A DNA stretch of 64,000 bases, taken from the IMG/VR virus record IMGVR_UViG_3300011113_000675, positions 1-64,000 of that record. One strand, 5' to 3'. Made by a program: the position numbers and the translations under genes. The notes beneath the pieces were generated by a model. It saw only the letters and a list, made by a program, of their open reading frames with translations. It ran no database searches and was not told the DNA's origin. This document shows, in pieces, positions 43,084-51,726 of the stretch. The stretch comes from a virus. Numbering within the stretch: the stretch's first letter is position 1; every line of letters begins with the position of its first letter.

Positions 43084-44586
43084 ATGTCGATCTTAAGGTC
43101 TTATATAAATAAAAACAATACCATCATTTCAAACTCATATGTTAATACGGGAAGAAATCCTGTAATTGAGTTAAATTTTGGTGCTTCGGATGTCATTGTC
43201 CCAAACTTTGGTTACACAAGATTTATCTTTGATTTAGATTTATCTTTATTAGAAGAAAATATTGCTTCGGGGGTCATATCAACAGGATGTACTTCAGCAA
43301 TGACTCATACCCTGAAAATGACTAATACATCTTCATTTGACAATGAATTATTGAATTCATTTATGTCCAATGAAAGACGAAGAGCAACTTCATTTGATTT
43401 AATATTATGGAGAATCCCCAAATTTTCAGGAGCCACAGGTAATCCTCAATATTGGGATGAAGGTGTCGGATATGACTACAGTGACTTCAACATTGCACAA
43501 AATAGTGCGAATGGTGGAATTTCCCCTTTAACGTACGTTGACAGTCGAGCATATTCTACACGACCATCTAACTGGTATCAAACGACAACTCTCTCTGGAT
43601 GGTCTCAAAATGGTATCTATGACAATAGAAATCAAGGGAGTGTAAACTATTCAGGTTTGACAATCGTGGCTCGACAACATTTCGAACTTGGAAACGAAGA
43701 TTTAAACATGGATATGACCGCCGAAATCAACGGTATATTGAATGGGTCAATAACTGGAGTCACAGGTTGGGGTATTTCATATCTACCACAAATAGAAAAT
43801 ATCACAGGTCTTACAGATAGTTACAGTGTTGCATTTTTCTCGAGACACACTCAAACATTCTATCAACCATATCTTTTAACAAATTACAATGATTTTGTTG
43901 AAGACGACAGAAATCTATTCCTCAAGAACCAAGAAAATAAATTATTTTTATATGTTTATCAAAATGGTGATTTTGTAAACCTTGACTCTGACCCATTTGT
44001 TAGGATTGAAGATAGAAATGGAACTGCGGTAACTGGAATGGCTTCATTAACAACTTGTCTAAAAACCAAGGGGATATATGAAGTCACAGTACCAAATGGG
44101 TTCTCCAACTATCCAACACCATGTATTTTTTATGATGTTTGGTCTGGTCTTACAATCAATGGTCAATCAGTCCCAAATGTGACAAACCAATTTACATTAC
44201 AACCTTACACTTCAGGTATTCAAATTGGTTCCGTTTCTAAAGACCCCGAAATATTTGGTTTTGATTTCTATGGTATTCTTCAAAATGAAAAAATCCTTAA
44301 CACAGATATTCGTAAAGTTGGTGTAACTATCAAGAAAGCTTATACAGGACAACAACTCTTATCAGACGTTTCAGGATTTTATCGAGTATATGTTACTGAA
44401 GGAACAACAGAAGTTTTAGTTCAAGATTGGACTCCACTGAATCGTACTCCGAATGAATATTATTTCATATTTGATATGAGAGACAAAATACCAAACCAAT
44501 ATTTTGTTGATATTCAAGTGAACACTTCAGGTGAAAAGGATACTTATAAAAGACAATTAACATTTTCAATCGTAAATACAAAATGA
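43084..44586 (+). CDS. virion structural protein (probable baseplate/tail)
   Basis: 500 residues, Ser/Thr/Asn-rich and beta-like. The N-terminus (YINKNNTIISNSYVNTGRNP, then VIELNFGASD) and later segments (FYDVWSGLTINGQ, PNEYYFIFDMRDKIPNQYFV) are the most distinctive. A late box precedes it and it overlaps the next gene by 4 bases. Probably part of the baseplate or tail periphery; no characterised homologue is recognised. Confidence 0.6.
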   Translation: MSILRSYINKNNTIISNSYVNTGRNPVIELNFGASDVIVPNFGYTRFIFDLDLSLLEENIASGVISTGCTSAMTHTLKMTNTSSFDNELLNSFMSNERRRATSFDLILWRIPKFSGATGNPQYWDEGVGYDYSDFNIAQNSANGGISPLTYVDSRAYSTRPSNWYQTTTLSGWSQNGIYDNRNQGSVNYSGLTIVARQHFELGNEDLNMDMTAEINGILNGSITGVTGWGISYLPQIENITGLTDSYSVAFFSRHTQTFYQPYLLTNYNDFVEDDRNLFLKNQENKLFLYVYQNGDFVNLDSDPFVRIEDRNGTAVTGMASLTTCLKTKGIYEVTVPNGFSNYPTPCIFYDVWSGLTINGQSVPNVTNQFTLQPYTSGIQIGSVSKDPEIFGFDFYGILQNEKILNTDIRKVGVTIKKAYTGQQLLSDVSGFYRVYVTEGTTEVLVQDWTPLNRTPNEYYFIFDMRDKIPNQYFVDIQVNTSGEKDTYKRQLTFSIVNTK

Positions 44587-45053
44587 ATAAAGTAGTTAAA
44601 CTTACAGAAAACGATTTGACCCACTTGGTCAACAGAGTACTCAAAGAACAAGATGAAGAACAAGCAAATTACATGTTTTTTAGTAATTTGAAACAAATTG
44701 CAAGACAATGTAAAATGTTATTGGAAATGGACCCTGAGATGATTGACCAAATCCTACTTGATGGTCATGATTGGGCGGATGACCACGTTACAGAGGCCAA
44801 AGTTAATATGGATCAAGTTTTCGATTTCATAATGAATGAAAAAAGAAAAATGGACCAATACGTTGACTATGAAGATATGAATGAGGGGAGAAAAAAAACA
44901 GGTACTAAACTTTGTGCTAGAGGCAAATCTGCGGCAAAATCCAAATTCAAAGTTTATCCATCAGCGTACGCCAACGGTTATGCGGTTCAGGTCTGTAAAG
45001 GGAAAATGCCAGGTTTAGATGGTAAAAAACATTGTTCAGGAGCTTATTGTTAA
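44583..45053 (+). CDS. candidate internal head protein with targeting peptide and DUF5872-like tail
   Basis: 156 residues. The first 22 residues (KLTENDLTHLVNRVLKE, then Q) form an amphipathic helix ending in L-K-E, resembling T4 capsid-targeting sequences cleaved by gp21. The middle is helical (VNMDQVFDFIMNEKRKMDQY). The C-terminus is basic and Cys-containing (KLCARGKSAAKSKFKVYPSA, YANGYAVQVCKGKMPGLDG), similar to the DUF5872-like domain of the gene at 45516. A basic, packaged DNA-binding protein is a reasonable inference. A terminator follows. Confidence 0.65.
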   Translation: MNKVVKLTENDLTHLVNRVLKEQDEEQANYMFFSNLKQIARQCKMLLEMDPEMIDQILLDGHDWADDHVTEAKVNMDQVFDFIMNEKRKMDQYVDYEDMNEGRKKTGTKLCARGKSAAKSKFKVYPSAYANGYAVQVCKGKMPGLDGKKHCSGAYC

Positions 45054-45079
45054 GGGAAATTTTATTTCCCTTTTTTTTT
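45053..45079 (+). terminator. Rho-independent terminator
   Basis: Inverted repeat AAGGGAAA/TTTCCCTT around a TTTTA loop, followed by a T run. It lies directly after the stop of the plus-strand gene at 45053 and ends the rightward structural run. Confidence 0.88.
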
Positions 45080-45093
45080 GTTCAGAAAAGTTT

Positions 45094-45101
45094 TATCTTT
45101 G
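45094..45101 (+). promoter_or_regulatory. TAnnTTTG (Bacteroidetes -7) promoter element
   Basis: TATCTTTG, 24 bases before the ATG at 45126. A TTTG lies 13 bases upstream (45077-45080), closer than the usual 19-20. The same TTTGTAGA sequence follows as in the promoter at 53204. Confidence 0.55.
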
Positions 45102-45125
45102 TAGAACAATCACTACTTATTAACA

Positions 45126-45527
45126 ATGACAAAATTTTTCAGAAAACTTTGGATACGAATTTTTATTCGTGTTTCAAGAAAAATTCATCCATCAATTGAA
45201 TCATTGGAGGACAATGAAAAGTTAGCATCTGCAATTTGTAGAACACTAATTAAGCATCCTGAATCAACCTTCTTGATTGCTCCATTGTCTCAAAAAAGAT
45301 ACATCAAAAATGAAGTCATGCAAATGTTCATTATCTTAGAGGGAGATAGGATGAACATCACTAATCACATTTACAATTATGACATTCTTCTCACAAAAGA
45401 AACAAGTGAAAGACTCAATAGAATTTTCGATAATAAAGTTGAAGAGGTGAGGTCAAAATTTGAAAAAGAAATGAAAAGTCAAGTACGTCATTCTCTTTAT
45501 TCAATTTTGGAAAAATTATCTAATTGA
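45126..45527 (+). CDS. hypothetical protein
   Basis: 133 residues with a basic, hydrophobic N-terminal helix (FFRKLWIRIFIRVSRKIHPS) that could associate with membrane or DNA, and a helical C-terminal half (LLTKETSERLNRIF, VEEVRSKFEKEMKSQ). It has its own host-like promoter and terminator-bounded position, so it is probably expressed early. Its 3' end overlaps the convergent DUF5872 gene by 12 bases. Confidence 0.6.
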   Translation: MTKFFRKLWIRIFIRVSRKIHPSIESLEDNEKLASAICRTLIKHPESTFLIAPLSQKRYIKNEVMQMFIILEGDRMNITNHIYNYDILLTKETSERLNRIFDNKVEEVRSKFEKEMKSQVRHSLYSILEKLSN

Positions 45528-46268
45528 TTCTCTTAAAACTTTTTTTACCAAATCCCGTAATTGTTCATTTCGGGATTTTTTTGGTTTATAACTCGTCATA
45601 GTCGGGGCGTTTCCTTTTCCAACTTTTGGGTCTGCTTTTTCAGCTTTTCTTTTTTGTTGACAAGCAGATTTTTTCTGTGAATCAGTCATTTTTGAGGCCA
45701 CTCCAGCAGCACGACACTTCGGATACCCTTTACTATCTGCTTCAGGTCTTCCACACGGGGGATGTCCTCCACCTTCTTTTTTTCTACAAATGTTAACCCA
45801 CGGCCCTTTTGGTTGTTTTGAGCCTTTAGGTTTTTTCTTTGTCCCAAACCAAACGGCTAAATCTTCTTTAAGTAATTCCTCTTTTAAAACATCTTGATAA
45901 TCGCTTTTCGGAAGATTTGCGATTCTTTTTATATATTCGGGAGTACCAGGGACTTCCGTATTGTTAGGAACATATCCATTCATTGGATTTCCCTCATCGT
46001 CACTTTGTGAGAACATGGCTTTAGCTCTTTTTGCCTTATCTATGGCGTTTCTTTCATTTTTATTAATCGTTTGTGAGTCTCTTTCCATATTACCATCGTA
46101 ACTATCATACGCGTTCATGGCACTCACATACTCAGACACGGGATTAACAAATGGTTCTAAATTTTGATTTGTCCAAGTTTGGGGAGCTAATACTAAAGGA
46201 ATTCTCATTTTTCCAGAACTTCCAGAACCTGTCGCTTCTTTTATAATATTTTTTTTCGTATCTTTCAC
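45516..46268 (-). CDS. DUF5872-like basic protein, candidate internal head protein (GTG start)
   Basis: 250 residues from a GTG start. MKDTKKNIIKE (then ATGSG) looks like a capsid-targeting peptide ending I-K-E. The C-terminal half carries a DUF5872-like domain with four cysteines (WVNICRKK, PPCGRPEADSKGYPKCRAAG, SACQQKRKAEK), possibly a zinc or DNA-binding module, and ends with LRDLVKKVLRESIR, resembling the targeting helices of neighbouring proteins. Encoded beside the head genes and basic overall, so a packaged DNA-binding protein is likely. Confidence 0.68.
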   Translation of the reverse strand: MKDTKKNIIKEATGSGSSGKMRIPLVLAPQTWTNQNLEPFVNPVSEYVSAMNAYDSYDGNMERDSQTINKNERNAIDKAKRAKAMFSQSDDEGNPMNGYVPNNTEVPGTPEYIKRIANLPKSDYQDVLKEELLKEDLAVWFGTKKKPKGSKQPKGPWVNICRKKEGGGHPPCGRPEADSKGYPKCRAAGVASKMTDSQKKSACQQKRKAEKADPKVGKGNAPTMTSYKPKKSRNEQLRDLVKKVLRESIR

Positions 46269-46271
46269 AAT

Positions 46272-46279
46272 AATAAATA
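46272..46279 (-). promoter_or_regulatory. TATTTATT late-promoter-like box
   Basis: The coding strand reads TATTTATT, 3 bases before the GTG start at 46268, in the short divergent gap with the gene at 46297. Confidence 0.45.
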
Positions 46280-46296
46280 TATCAATTCATTGTATT

Positions 46297-46524
46297 ATGA
46301 CAGACAAACAACCTATTGGATTACTATTTGGAAGTGTTGGATATTACAGTCCTGATGACATCAATTCTATCTGTGACGATATGAATTTAGAACAAGCATA
46401 TTTTATGATAATAAAGGCTTTGGAATATTCTCACAATTCTAATATCTTTACACTTCAAGAATCTGAATTAGTTTCCAAGTCGCTTAGAATTTTCAACAAA
46501 CATTTCACCGAAGAAAAATCATGA
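46297..46524 (+). CDS. small hypothetical protein
   Basis: 75 residues, helical in its second half (DMNLEQAYFMIIKALEYSHN, SKSLRIFNKHFTEEKS). It overlaps the downstream secreted-type gene by 4 bases. No family recognised. The rightward pair is an island between leftward genes. Confidence 0.5.
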   Translation: MTDKQPIGLLFGSVGYYSPDDINSICDDMNLEQAYFMIIKALEYSHNSNIFTLQESELVSKSLRIFNKHFTEEKS

Positions 46525-46937
46525 AAAAATTTATTGTTTCCTTATTTTTACTGATTACATTTTATTTTCCTGTTTTTTCACAAGGAGTTGGAATTCCATT
46601 AAGAACATTCAAACTTAATAATGGAATTGATTTGTTGAAAAATTCTTTTTCCCCAAGTGCTTCCGAAATGTATGGTGAGTTAGAATCAGAATTTATAGGA
46701 GACATCAATGATTACGAAATCATTAAAATAGAATCTTTCTTAAATTTTTTAGATTGGGTCAAAAATGAAAATTACATCTCTGTAGTCAAAAGAAGATATA
46801 ACACAACTATGTCCGAAACCTCAGTTGGTATAAACCCAATAAAATCAAATGGAGAAACCAAAAAAATCGCAATAATTTATTGGAAAAATGAAAAGGAAAA
46901 CTTTGATGAAATGGTTTGTTTTTTAGTAAATTATTGA
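46521..46937 (+). CDS. protein with signal peptide, predicted exported
   Basis: 138 residues. MKKFIVSLFLLITFYFPVFS followed by QG is a classical Sec signal peptide with a likely cleavage after FS. The mature part is a small alpha/beta domain (LRTFKLNNGIDLLKNSFSPS, NYISVVKRRYNTTMSE, KKIAIIYWKNEKENF) I do not recognise. Export to the periplasm suggests superinfection exclusion or lysis control rather than a virion role. It ends 6 bases inside the OmpA-like gene on the other strand. Confidence 0.65.
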   Translation: MKKFIVSLFLLITFYFPVFSQGVGIPLRTFKLNNGIDLLKNSFSPSASEMYGELESEFIGDINDYEIIKIESFLNFLDWVKNENYISVVKRRYNTTMSETSVGINPIKSNGETKKIAIIYWKNEKENFDEMVCFLVNY

Positions 46938-48082
46938 GAAATTTCTGGCAATTTGATTATTAATCTTCTGTTTGGTGCAGTTTTCTTGGTATCTCGAACT
47001 TCAGGATACTTCATACCCTTTGCGAACTGGTCTGTTTGTCCTATCGGGTTTGGTATGAAGTTCAATGTCTTATTACCCGTTTCCCTCTTCAATCTGTCTA
47101 TAATTGTTTGTGCTCTACGTTTGGACAATTCCATGTTATATTGCTCCTTTGTTGCCGGATCACTATCAATGGATGCTGACGTTGTTACTGTTACGTCTCC
47201 ACTAACGTTACTATAAAACTTTTTAATGTTTTCGATGAATTCTTTGAAACTTTTTTCTGCTTCGGGGGTCAAATCTGTTTTGTCAAACTCAAATGGACTT
47301 TCAATGTCGAAAGAAGTTATTTTCGGAGTCTCAGTCGGTGGAATTTCCTCTGGTTCTCGAACTCCACCAGGGCTCCCATATTCAAGAGGAGATATTTCAA
47401 CAATAAATGCACCTGGAACGTAACTTTGGTTGTAGAAAATTTCATTTCCTGGTTTATTTTTCACTTTTTCAAAATCGGCAGATGAAATCTCAGAGCTTCC
47501 GACATCTCCATTAAATGAAATTTGACCCCATTGAGGGACATTTTTTTGAGTGTTGAAAGCACAATACCAATAAGGTGTGGAGGGTGACATACTTCTATAT
47601 CTTGGTGAATGACCTGGGTCTGAGGTGTCGTCCATCATTTCACCTATGAATATTGCATTTTGGGTCAGTTTGTTGGGTATTATATAGTTTCCACTCGATC
47701 CTTTTTTTATTATTCCACCTAATTGTTCTAAGGTTGGTATTTGAATATAAGTGTCTGGCGTGTCAACTGGTGAATTTTTTTTCCAATCAACTATACCTGC
47801 TCTTTTTGGATCATTAGCCATAAATGCCATGGTACTGTAATATTCTTGTCCTTGCTTCCTAAGCCCTTTATGTCTGTAAAGAAAATAGTCCGATCCTCTC
47901 TGAAAAACTTTGTAACCTAATATTTCCCAAAAAGGCTCACTATTATCTTCTGCGGACACAGGTTGGGATATCCCAGTCTCTAATTGTTCTGACATCAGAT
48001 AAAACTTTTTAGTTGCTGATTCATGAAGAGATAAAATTCTATTTCTTTCTTCGTTAGATATTTCCCAAGTTTGCTTAATCAT
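46931..48082 (-). CDS. OmpA-like-domain protein with capsid-targeting-like N-terminus
   Basis: 383 residues. The start at 48082 is chosen because the box at 48097-48104 precedes it and the upstream extension overlaps the gp23 terminator. The N-terminal helix (NEERNRILSLHE, then SATKK) fits a targeting/cleavage site. The C-terminal ~130 residues resemble the OmpA family: FEFDKTDLTPEAEKSF, then NMELSKRRAQTIIDRLKRE, the latter with the expected R-A-x-x-x-x-x-x-L pattern. OmpA-like domains bind peptidoglycan, which would suit an ejected or tail-associated protein. Confidence 0.7.
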   Translation of the reverse strand: MIKQTWEISNEERNRILSLHESATKKFYLMSEQLETGISQPVSAEDNSEPFWEILGYKVFQRGSDYFLYRHKGLRKQGQEYYSTMAFMANDPKRAGIVDWKKNSPVDTPDTYIQIPTLEQLGGIIKKGSSGNYIIPNKLTQNAIFIGEMMDDTSDPGHSPRYRSMSPSTPYWYCAFNTQKNVPQWGQISFNGDVGSSEISSADFEKVKNKPGNEIFYNQSYVPGAFIVEISPLEYGSPGGVREPEEIPPTETPKITSFDIESPFEFDKTDLTPEAEKSFKEFIENIKKFYSNVSGDVTVTTSASIDSDPATKEQYNMELSKRRAQTIIDRLKRETGNKTLNFIPNPIGQTDQFAKGMKYPEVRDTKKTAPNRRLIIKLPEISQ

Positions 48083-48096
48083 ACTATATAATTTAT

Positions 48097-48104
48097 TATA
48101 AATA
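48097..48104 (-). promoter_or_regulatory. TATTTATA late-promoter-like box
   Basis: Perfect TATTTATA on the coding strand, 14 bases before the ATG at 48082. It argues for this start rather than the ATG at 48148. Confidence 0.5.
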
Positions 48105-48111
48105 TCAGGAT

Positions 48112-48143
48112 AAAAAAAAAGGGACAATTTCTTGTCCCTTTTT
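48112..48143 (-). terminator. strong Rho-independent terminator of gp23
   Basis: A 12-base-pair stem AAAAAGGGACAA/TTGTCCCTTTTT with a TTTC loop, followed in the leftward direction by a run of nine T. It lies 19 bases after the major capsid gene stop. Confidence 0.92.
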
Positions 48144-48161
48144 ACCATATCGAAATTTCGA

Positions 48162-49952
48162 TTATCTCAATTCTCTCAAGTCGAATGTTCTTACTCCATC
48201 AACTGTGATTCTACCATAGAATCTGTTATTAACCATTTTCTTAGCGTATCTAGTCATGATACCTTTGATTGGTGTAAAGTTGAATGGATTGTACATTGTA
48301 GGAGTTAATTGTAGAGGTACATACGGTGCGTAGATGTAACCAGTGTCCAATAGAGAAGTTCCTTTGTGACCCATCAATACTTGGTTTGGTGGGAAGTAAG
48401 GGTCTCTATACACTTGATAACGACCTGCTAATGTACCAACTCTTTCAATACCCATGTTGTACTGATCTTGCTCAGGAGCTGCGTTTGATACGTGGAAGTA
48501 TTCCAAGTCATCAAAAATAGCACTGATTTCAGAAGAAACAACGATCCAGTTAGCTCCACCTCTCAAAGTAGATTTGTGGATTTGTGCTGAAATTTGGTTG
48601 ATTGCTGTGATAAGAGTTTGGTTCCAATCTTTCTGAGTATAAGGAACTGCGTTAGATCCTAATCTCTTCCATCCATTGTAATCCCATCTTAAGTTCCAAG
48701 CCGCTCCTTTTCTAAGGTCTCTCAAGATTTCTCTATCGATTTCAGCCGCAACTTGCTCAGATAACAATGCAGTTAATTCAGCTTCAGCGTCGATGTTGTG
48801 GAATGCCGCAACGTCCTGAGCCATTTCTGGAGACCACTGAGCTCTTAATTTTCTTTCAGTTACAGAAACTGTTACTGACATAAGGTCGAATGAAACTTCA
48901 CCAATCTTATCTTCGAATTCCAAGTTCTTATAGATTCTATAAGTAGCTGTGAATGCGTTTGATGTAGCAGTTGAAGAAGAGAATGATGAACCTGTGTAAC
49001 CATCCAATGAACCACCGCAGCTAATACATACTGGAACTTGTAAATCAACTTCCAAGTAGATTTTACCTTCAGCGTCGCAAAGGTTGTCATACTGACCACC
49101 ATCTGTCTTAGACTGAGGGAATAACAAGGTTGCGTTATTGTTACCATATTCTACGATACCTTTACCATATCTCTGAGTTACAACTCTGAACAAGTAAGGG
49201 TTTGAAGTGTTTGCTGAAGTGTAAACGTTACCAGCAACACCATAAACAGTCAAATCAGATAAGAAAGCTTCGTTATCCATTGGTTGACCATCAGGACCGA
49301 TTAACTTACCAGCTCCATCAGACGCGAAACCTGACATAACGATAAGAACTTTTCTATAGTTATCCAAGGTGTAAGCTGAAGGTACCAAGTTATCCGCCAA
49401 CCAAGCAACAGTTACAACTGGTGCAGTAATTGCTGAGAATTGTCCTTTAGAATAATCGAACAATCCAGGAGGATCCAAAGCTGGTTCGTTACCTTCATAG
49501 AATCTGTCGTAGAGATCCTTGGTGTTATTGTAATCATAGCCACTGTTTGGAGTTTGACCAGCCGCAGCGTTTGGAGAACCATAAGGTGCGTAGTGCTCAG
49601 AAGTACCTGGTTGGTAAGACTGAATGTTAGGTACGAAGTAGAACAATTTACCGATAGGTAAGTTCATAGCTTGTACAGAAACGATATCGTTTGCTAATAA
49701 TTTAGAGAATACTCTTCTAACGATAGGGAAAACAACTGTTTCAAATGCACCTGTATCAGATGTAGATGATGCTTCGTTAATTAAGTGAGAAGCTTGGTTT
49801 TCATAAAGTTGAGCTACGTTTTCTCTCATGTGACCTTTAAGACCCTCAAGGAATCCTAATTTGTCCCATTTGTTGATTGTGTCTTCTTTAATAACTTTAA
49901 GGTGCTTAAGACCGATGTTACCAACAAGACCTGATTCTAATAATGCTCCCAT
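48162..49952 (-). CDS. 23: major capsid protein gp23-like
   Basis: 596 residues. gp23 features are FETVVFPIVRRVFSKLLAND, NLPIGKLFYFVPNIQS, AAFHNIDAEAELTALLSEQV, AEIDREILRDLRKGAAW and MGHKGTSLLDTGYIYAPYVP. The N-terminal ~60 residues form a removable propeptide; SHLINE then A at 55-61 fits the gp21 [I/L]-x-E cleavage rule (E60). The mature protein builds the capsid hexamers. An A-rich leader (AACAAAACAAAATACTAAAA before the ATG) gives a strong Bacteroidetes-type start without Shine-Dalgarno, and a long terminator follows. Confidence 0.97.
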   Translation of the reverse strand: MGALLESGLVGNIGLKHLKVIKEDTINKWDKLGFLEGLKGHMRENVAQLYENQASHLINEASSTSDTGAFETVVFPIVRRVFSKLLANDIVSVQAMNLPIGKLFYFVPNIQSYQPGTSEHYAPYGSPNAAAGQTPNSGYDYNNTKDLYDRFYEGNEPALDPPGLFDYSKGQFSAITAPVVTVAWLADNLVPSAYTLDNYRKVLIVMSGFASDGAGKLIGPDGQPMDNEAFLSDLTVYGVAGNVYTSANTSNPYLFRVVTQRYGKGIVEYGNNNATLLFPQSKTDGGQYDNLCDAEGKIYLEVDLQVPVCISCGGSLDGYTGSSFSSSTATSNAFTATYRIYKNLEFEDKIGEVSFDLMSVTVSVTERKLRAQWSPEMAQDVAAFHNIDAEAELTALLSEQVAAEIDREILRDLRKGAAWNLRWDYNGWKRLGSNAVPYTQKDWNQTLITAINQISAQIHKSTLRGGANWIVVSSEISAIFDDLEYFHVSNAAPEQDQYNMGIERVGTLAGRYQVYRDPYFPPNQVLMGHKGTSLLDTGYIYAPYVPLQLTPTMYNPFNFTPIKGIMTRYAKKMVNNRFYGRITVDGVRTFDLRELR

Positions 49953-49992
49953 TTTTAGTATTTTGTTTTGTTTGTTTAATTTGTTTATTTAA

Positions 49993-51603
49993 TTACCCAA
50001 TTTTACTCATCAAATCTTTCATTCTTAAGAACTGAGGATTCTCATAAGTTTTCGATTCAATTAGGGTAGTTGATGAACCTGTAGAAACACTTTTGTTTAA
50101 TTTAGTTTCTACTGATTCGTTTATTGGTGTACTTTCAGTTTTAGATAATTCGTCTTTGATTGACTTGTAAAGATTTTTAGATTCTTTCAAAGTATCGACA
50201 TTGTCAAATCTTCTAAGAATATTAATTTTTTCTTTTTTAGTAGTCGAATGTTCAGTGAATAATCTAGTCGCATATGCCAAGTTCGAATTGAAGATAGCAA
50301 CTTCATTAAGTTTTTCTCTGAAAATATTTAATGCCTTTCTGTATTCTTCATTTTTCTCTCTTAACATTGCAACTTCTGACTCTGTGGATTCAACTTTTAC
50401 TCCGTTCTTACCGTAAACATAATTTCTGTTATTAGTAATTCCTTTTCTAAGTCCTCTTCCTTCTTTTGAACCCATTCCATAAGTTCTAGCTGCTTCTTTA
50501 GTTTCTTCCTTTTCGAAAGCTTTTCTTTTCAGAGTATCACCTTTTTTGGTAGTAAAATCTTCTTTACCTTTCATAGTCTTCGATTTATCACCTTTATTCA
50601 TTCCGTAATTACCCTCTTTTGTTTCAGCCTTAACAACTTTGGATTTTTGTTCCATATTTTCACCTTTCTTGTATTCGAATTTTGGTTTACCAGTACCTAC
50701 TGATTTTGGTCCTTCTTTTTTCTTCTCATCGAATCCGCCTTTAGCTTTATCTTTGTAAGTAAATTTAGGTCCAGAACCAATTCCAACACCTTTAGGTTTA
50801 ACTGTCGATTTTGCCTCTCTAACAGCTTTTCTATGGTTGTAAGATTCGTCCAATTCTTCATCTTCTTCTTCGTCCATCATGTCTTCTTCGTCCATCATGT
50901 CTTCTTCGTCCATCATGTCTTCTTCATCCATCATGTCTTCTTCGTCCATCATGTCTTCTCCTTCTTCAAGGTCTTCTCCTTCTTCGAGGTCTTCACCTTC
51001 TTCAAGGTCTTCTTCCTCATCAAATTCGATTTCATACATAACTTCTTCATCTTCAACGTCGAAATCCTCAACGTCACCGTCTTTTGAGAAAATTGCATTG
51101 ATTACATCTTCTGTATCAACATCCATTTCATCCATTTCATCTACGTGCATAGTTTCATCTAATTCTTCTTCCTCTTCTGACTCACCTAGCTTAACTAAGT
51201 ATTCTGAATCGGTATCAGCATCGGTTAAATGAATGTCTTCACCGTCTTTTTTAACGATGATACCATCTTCTTCACCCATAGCCTTAAAGACTCTTAGAAT
51301 TTCTTCGTCTGAAGCGTCAGTCAAATCTATTGGACTTTCTTCTGAATCCATATCCATGTCCATATCAAATTCCATGTCCATTTCCATATCATCATCATTA
51401 TCAACAGGCATATCGGTATCGATATCTGTATCTAATTCAATCTCATCTTCCATATCTTGCTCTGACAGAGATTCTTTTACTAATTGGTTGATTTCTTCCT
51501 TCATAGTTGAAGCAAGTATTCCTTTTGCATTCTGGGCGATTGCTTCTTCAACATTTTTCATTTGAATTAACGCCTCTTGTACTAAGTTTTTATTTTCTTG
51601 CAT
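49993..51603 (-). CDS. 22: prohead core scaffold protein gp22-like
   Basis: 536 residues, strongly acidic and helical, located directly before gp23 as in T4. Residues about 60-260 are Asp/Glu-rich with tandem EEGEDL and EDMMDE units; the rest alternates Lys-rich and helical regions (REKNEEYRKALNIFREKLNE). It is about twice as long as T4 gp22 and the extra length is repeats. In T4 the scaffold shapes the prohead and is then degraded by gp21. The assignment rests on position, composition and size class. Confidence 0.8.
   Translation of the reverse strand: MQENKNLVQEALIQMKNVEEAIAQNAKGILASTMKEEINQLVKESLSEQDMEDEIELDTDIDTDMPVDNDDDMEMDMEFDMDMDMDSEESPIDLTDASDEEILRVFKAMGEEDGIIVKKDGEDIHLTDADTDSEYLVKLGESEEEEELDETMHVDEMDEMDVDTEDVINAIFSKDGDVEDFDVEDEEVMYEIEFDEEEDLEEGEDLEEGEDLEEGEDMMDEEDMMDEEDMMDEEDMMDEEDMMDEEEDEELDESYNHRKAVREAKSTVKPKGVGIGSGPKFTYKDKAKGGFDEKKKEGPKSVGTGKPKFEYKKGENMEQKSKVVKAETKEGNYGMNKGDKSKTMKGKEDFTTKKGDTLKRKAFEKEETKEAARTYGMGSKEGRGLRKGITNNRNYVYGKNGVKVESTESEVAMLREKNEEYRKALNIFREKLNEVAIFNSNLAYATRLFTEHSTTKKEKINILRRFDNVDTLKESKNLYKSIKDELSKTESTPINESVETKLNKSVSTGSSTTLIESKTYENPQFLRMKDLMSKIG
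50868..51012. repeat. 18-base tandem repeats in the scaffold gene
   Basis: About five copies of an 18-base unit encode EDMMDE, followed by three copies of a second 18-base unit encoding EEGEDL. The EDMMDE copies are nearly identical at DNA level, so the array could change in copy number and scaffold length. Confidence 0.88.
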
Positions 51604-51627
51604 AGAAAAAAATTGTTTATTTTAACA

Positions 51628-51635
51628 TATAAATA
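51628..51635 (-). promoter_or_regulatory. TATTTATA late-promoter-like box
   Basis: Perfect TATTTATA on the coding strand, 24 bases before the gp22 ATG at 51603; it follows a terminator, so gp22 and gp23 likely start from here. Confidence 0.5.
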
Positions 51636-51682
51636 GTACCAAAACTAAAAAAATTCATTTTACGACATCCTGAAAATAAAAA

Positions 51683-51702
51683 AAGTGGTCGATTGACCAC
51701 TT
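51683..51702 (-). terminator. Rho-independent terminator after the DUF4494-like gene
   Basis: Stem AAGTGGTC/GACCACTT with a GATT loop, followed leftward by a T-rich run. It separates the gp21/DUF4494 unit from gp22/gp23. Confidence 0.88.
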
Positions 51703-51726
51703 CGTTTGTTTCAGTTTGATTATTTA

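Noticed and set aside
48083-48148. Upstream in-frame start of the OmpA-like gene at 48148
   Set aside because: The 22 extra residues are encoded by the gp23 terminator stem and A run, and the late box lies downstream of that ATG.
50833-51565. Ser- and Phe/His-rich frames antisense to gp22
   Set aside because: They arise from the acidic GAx-codon repeats of gp22 read backwards; no promoter or sensible protein features.
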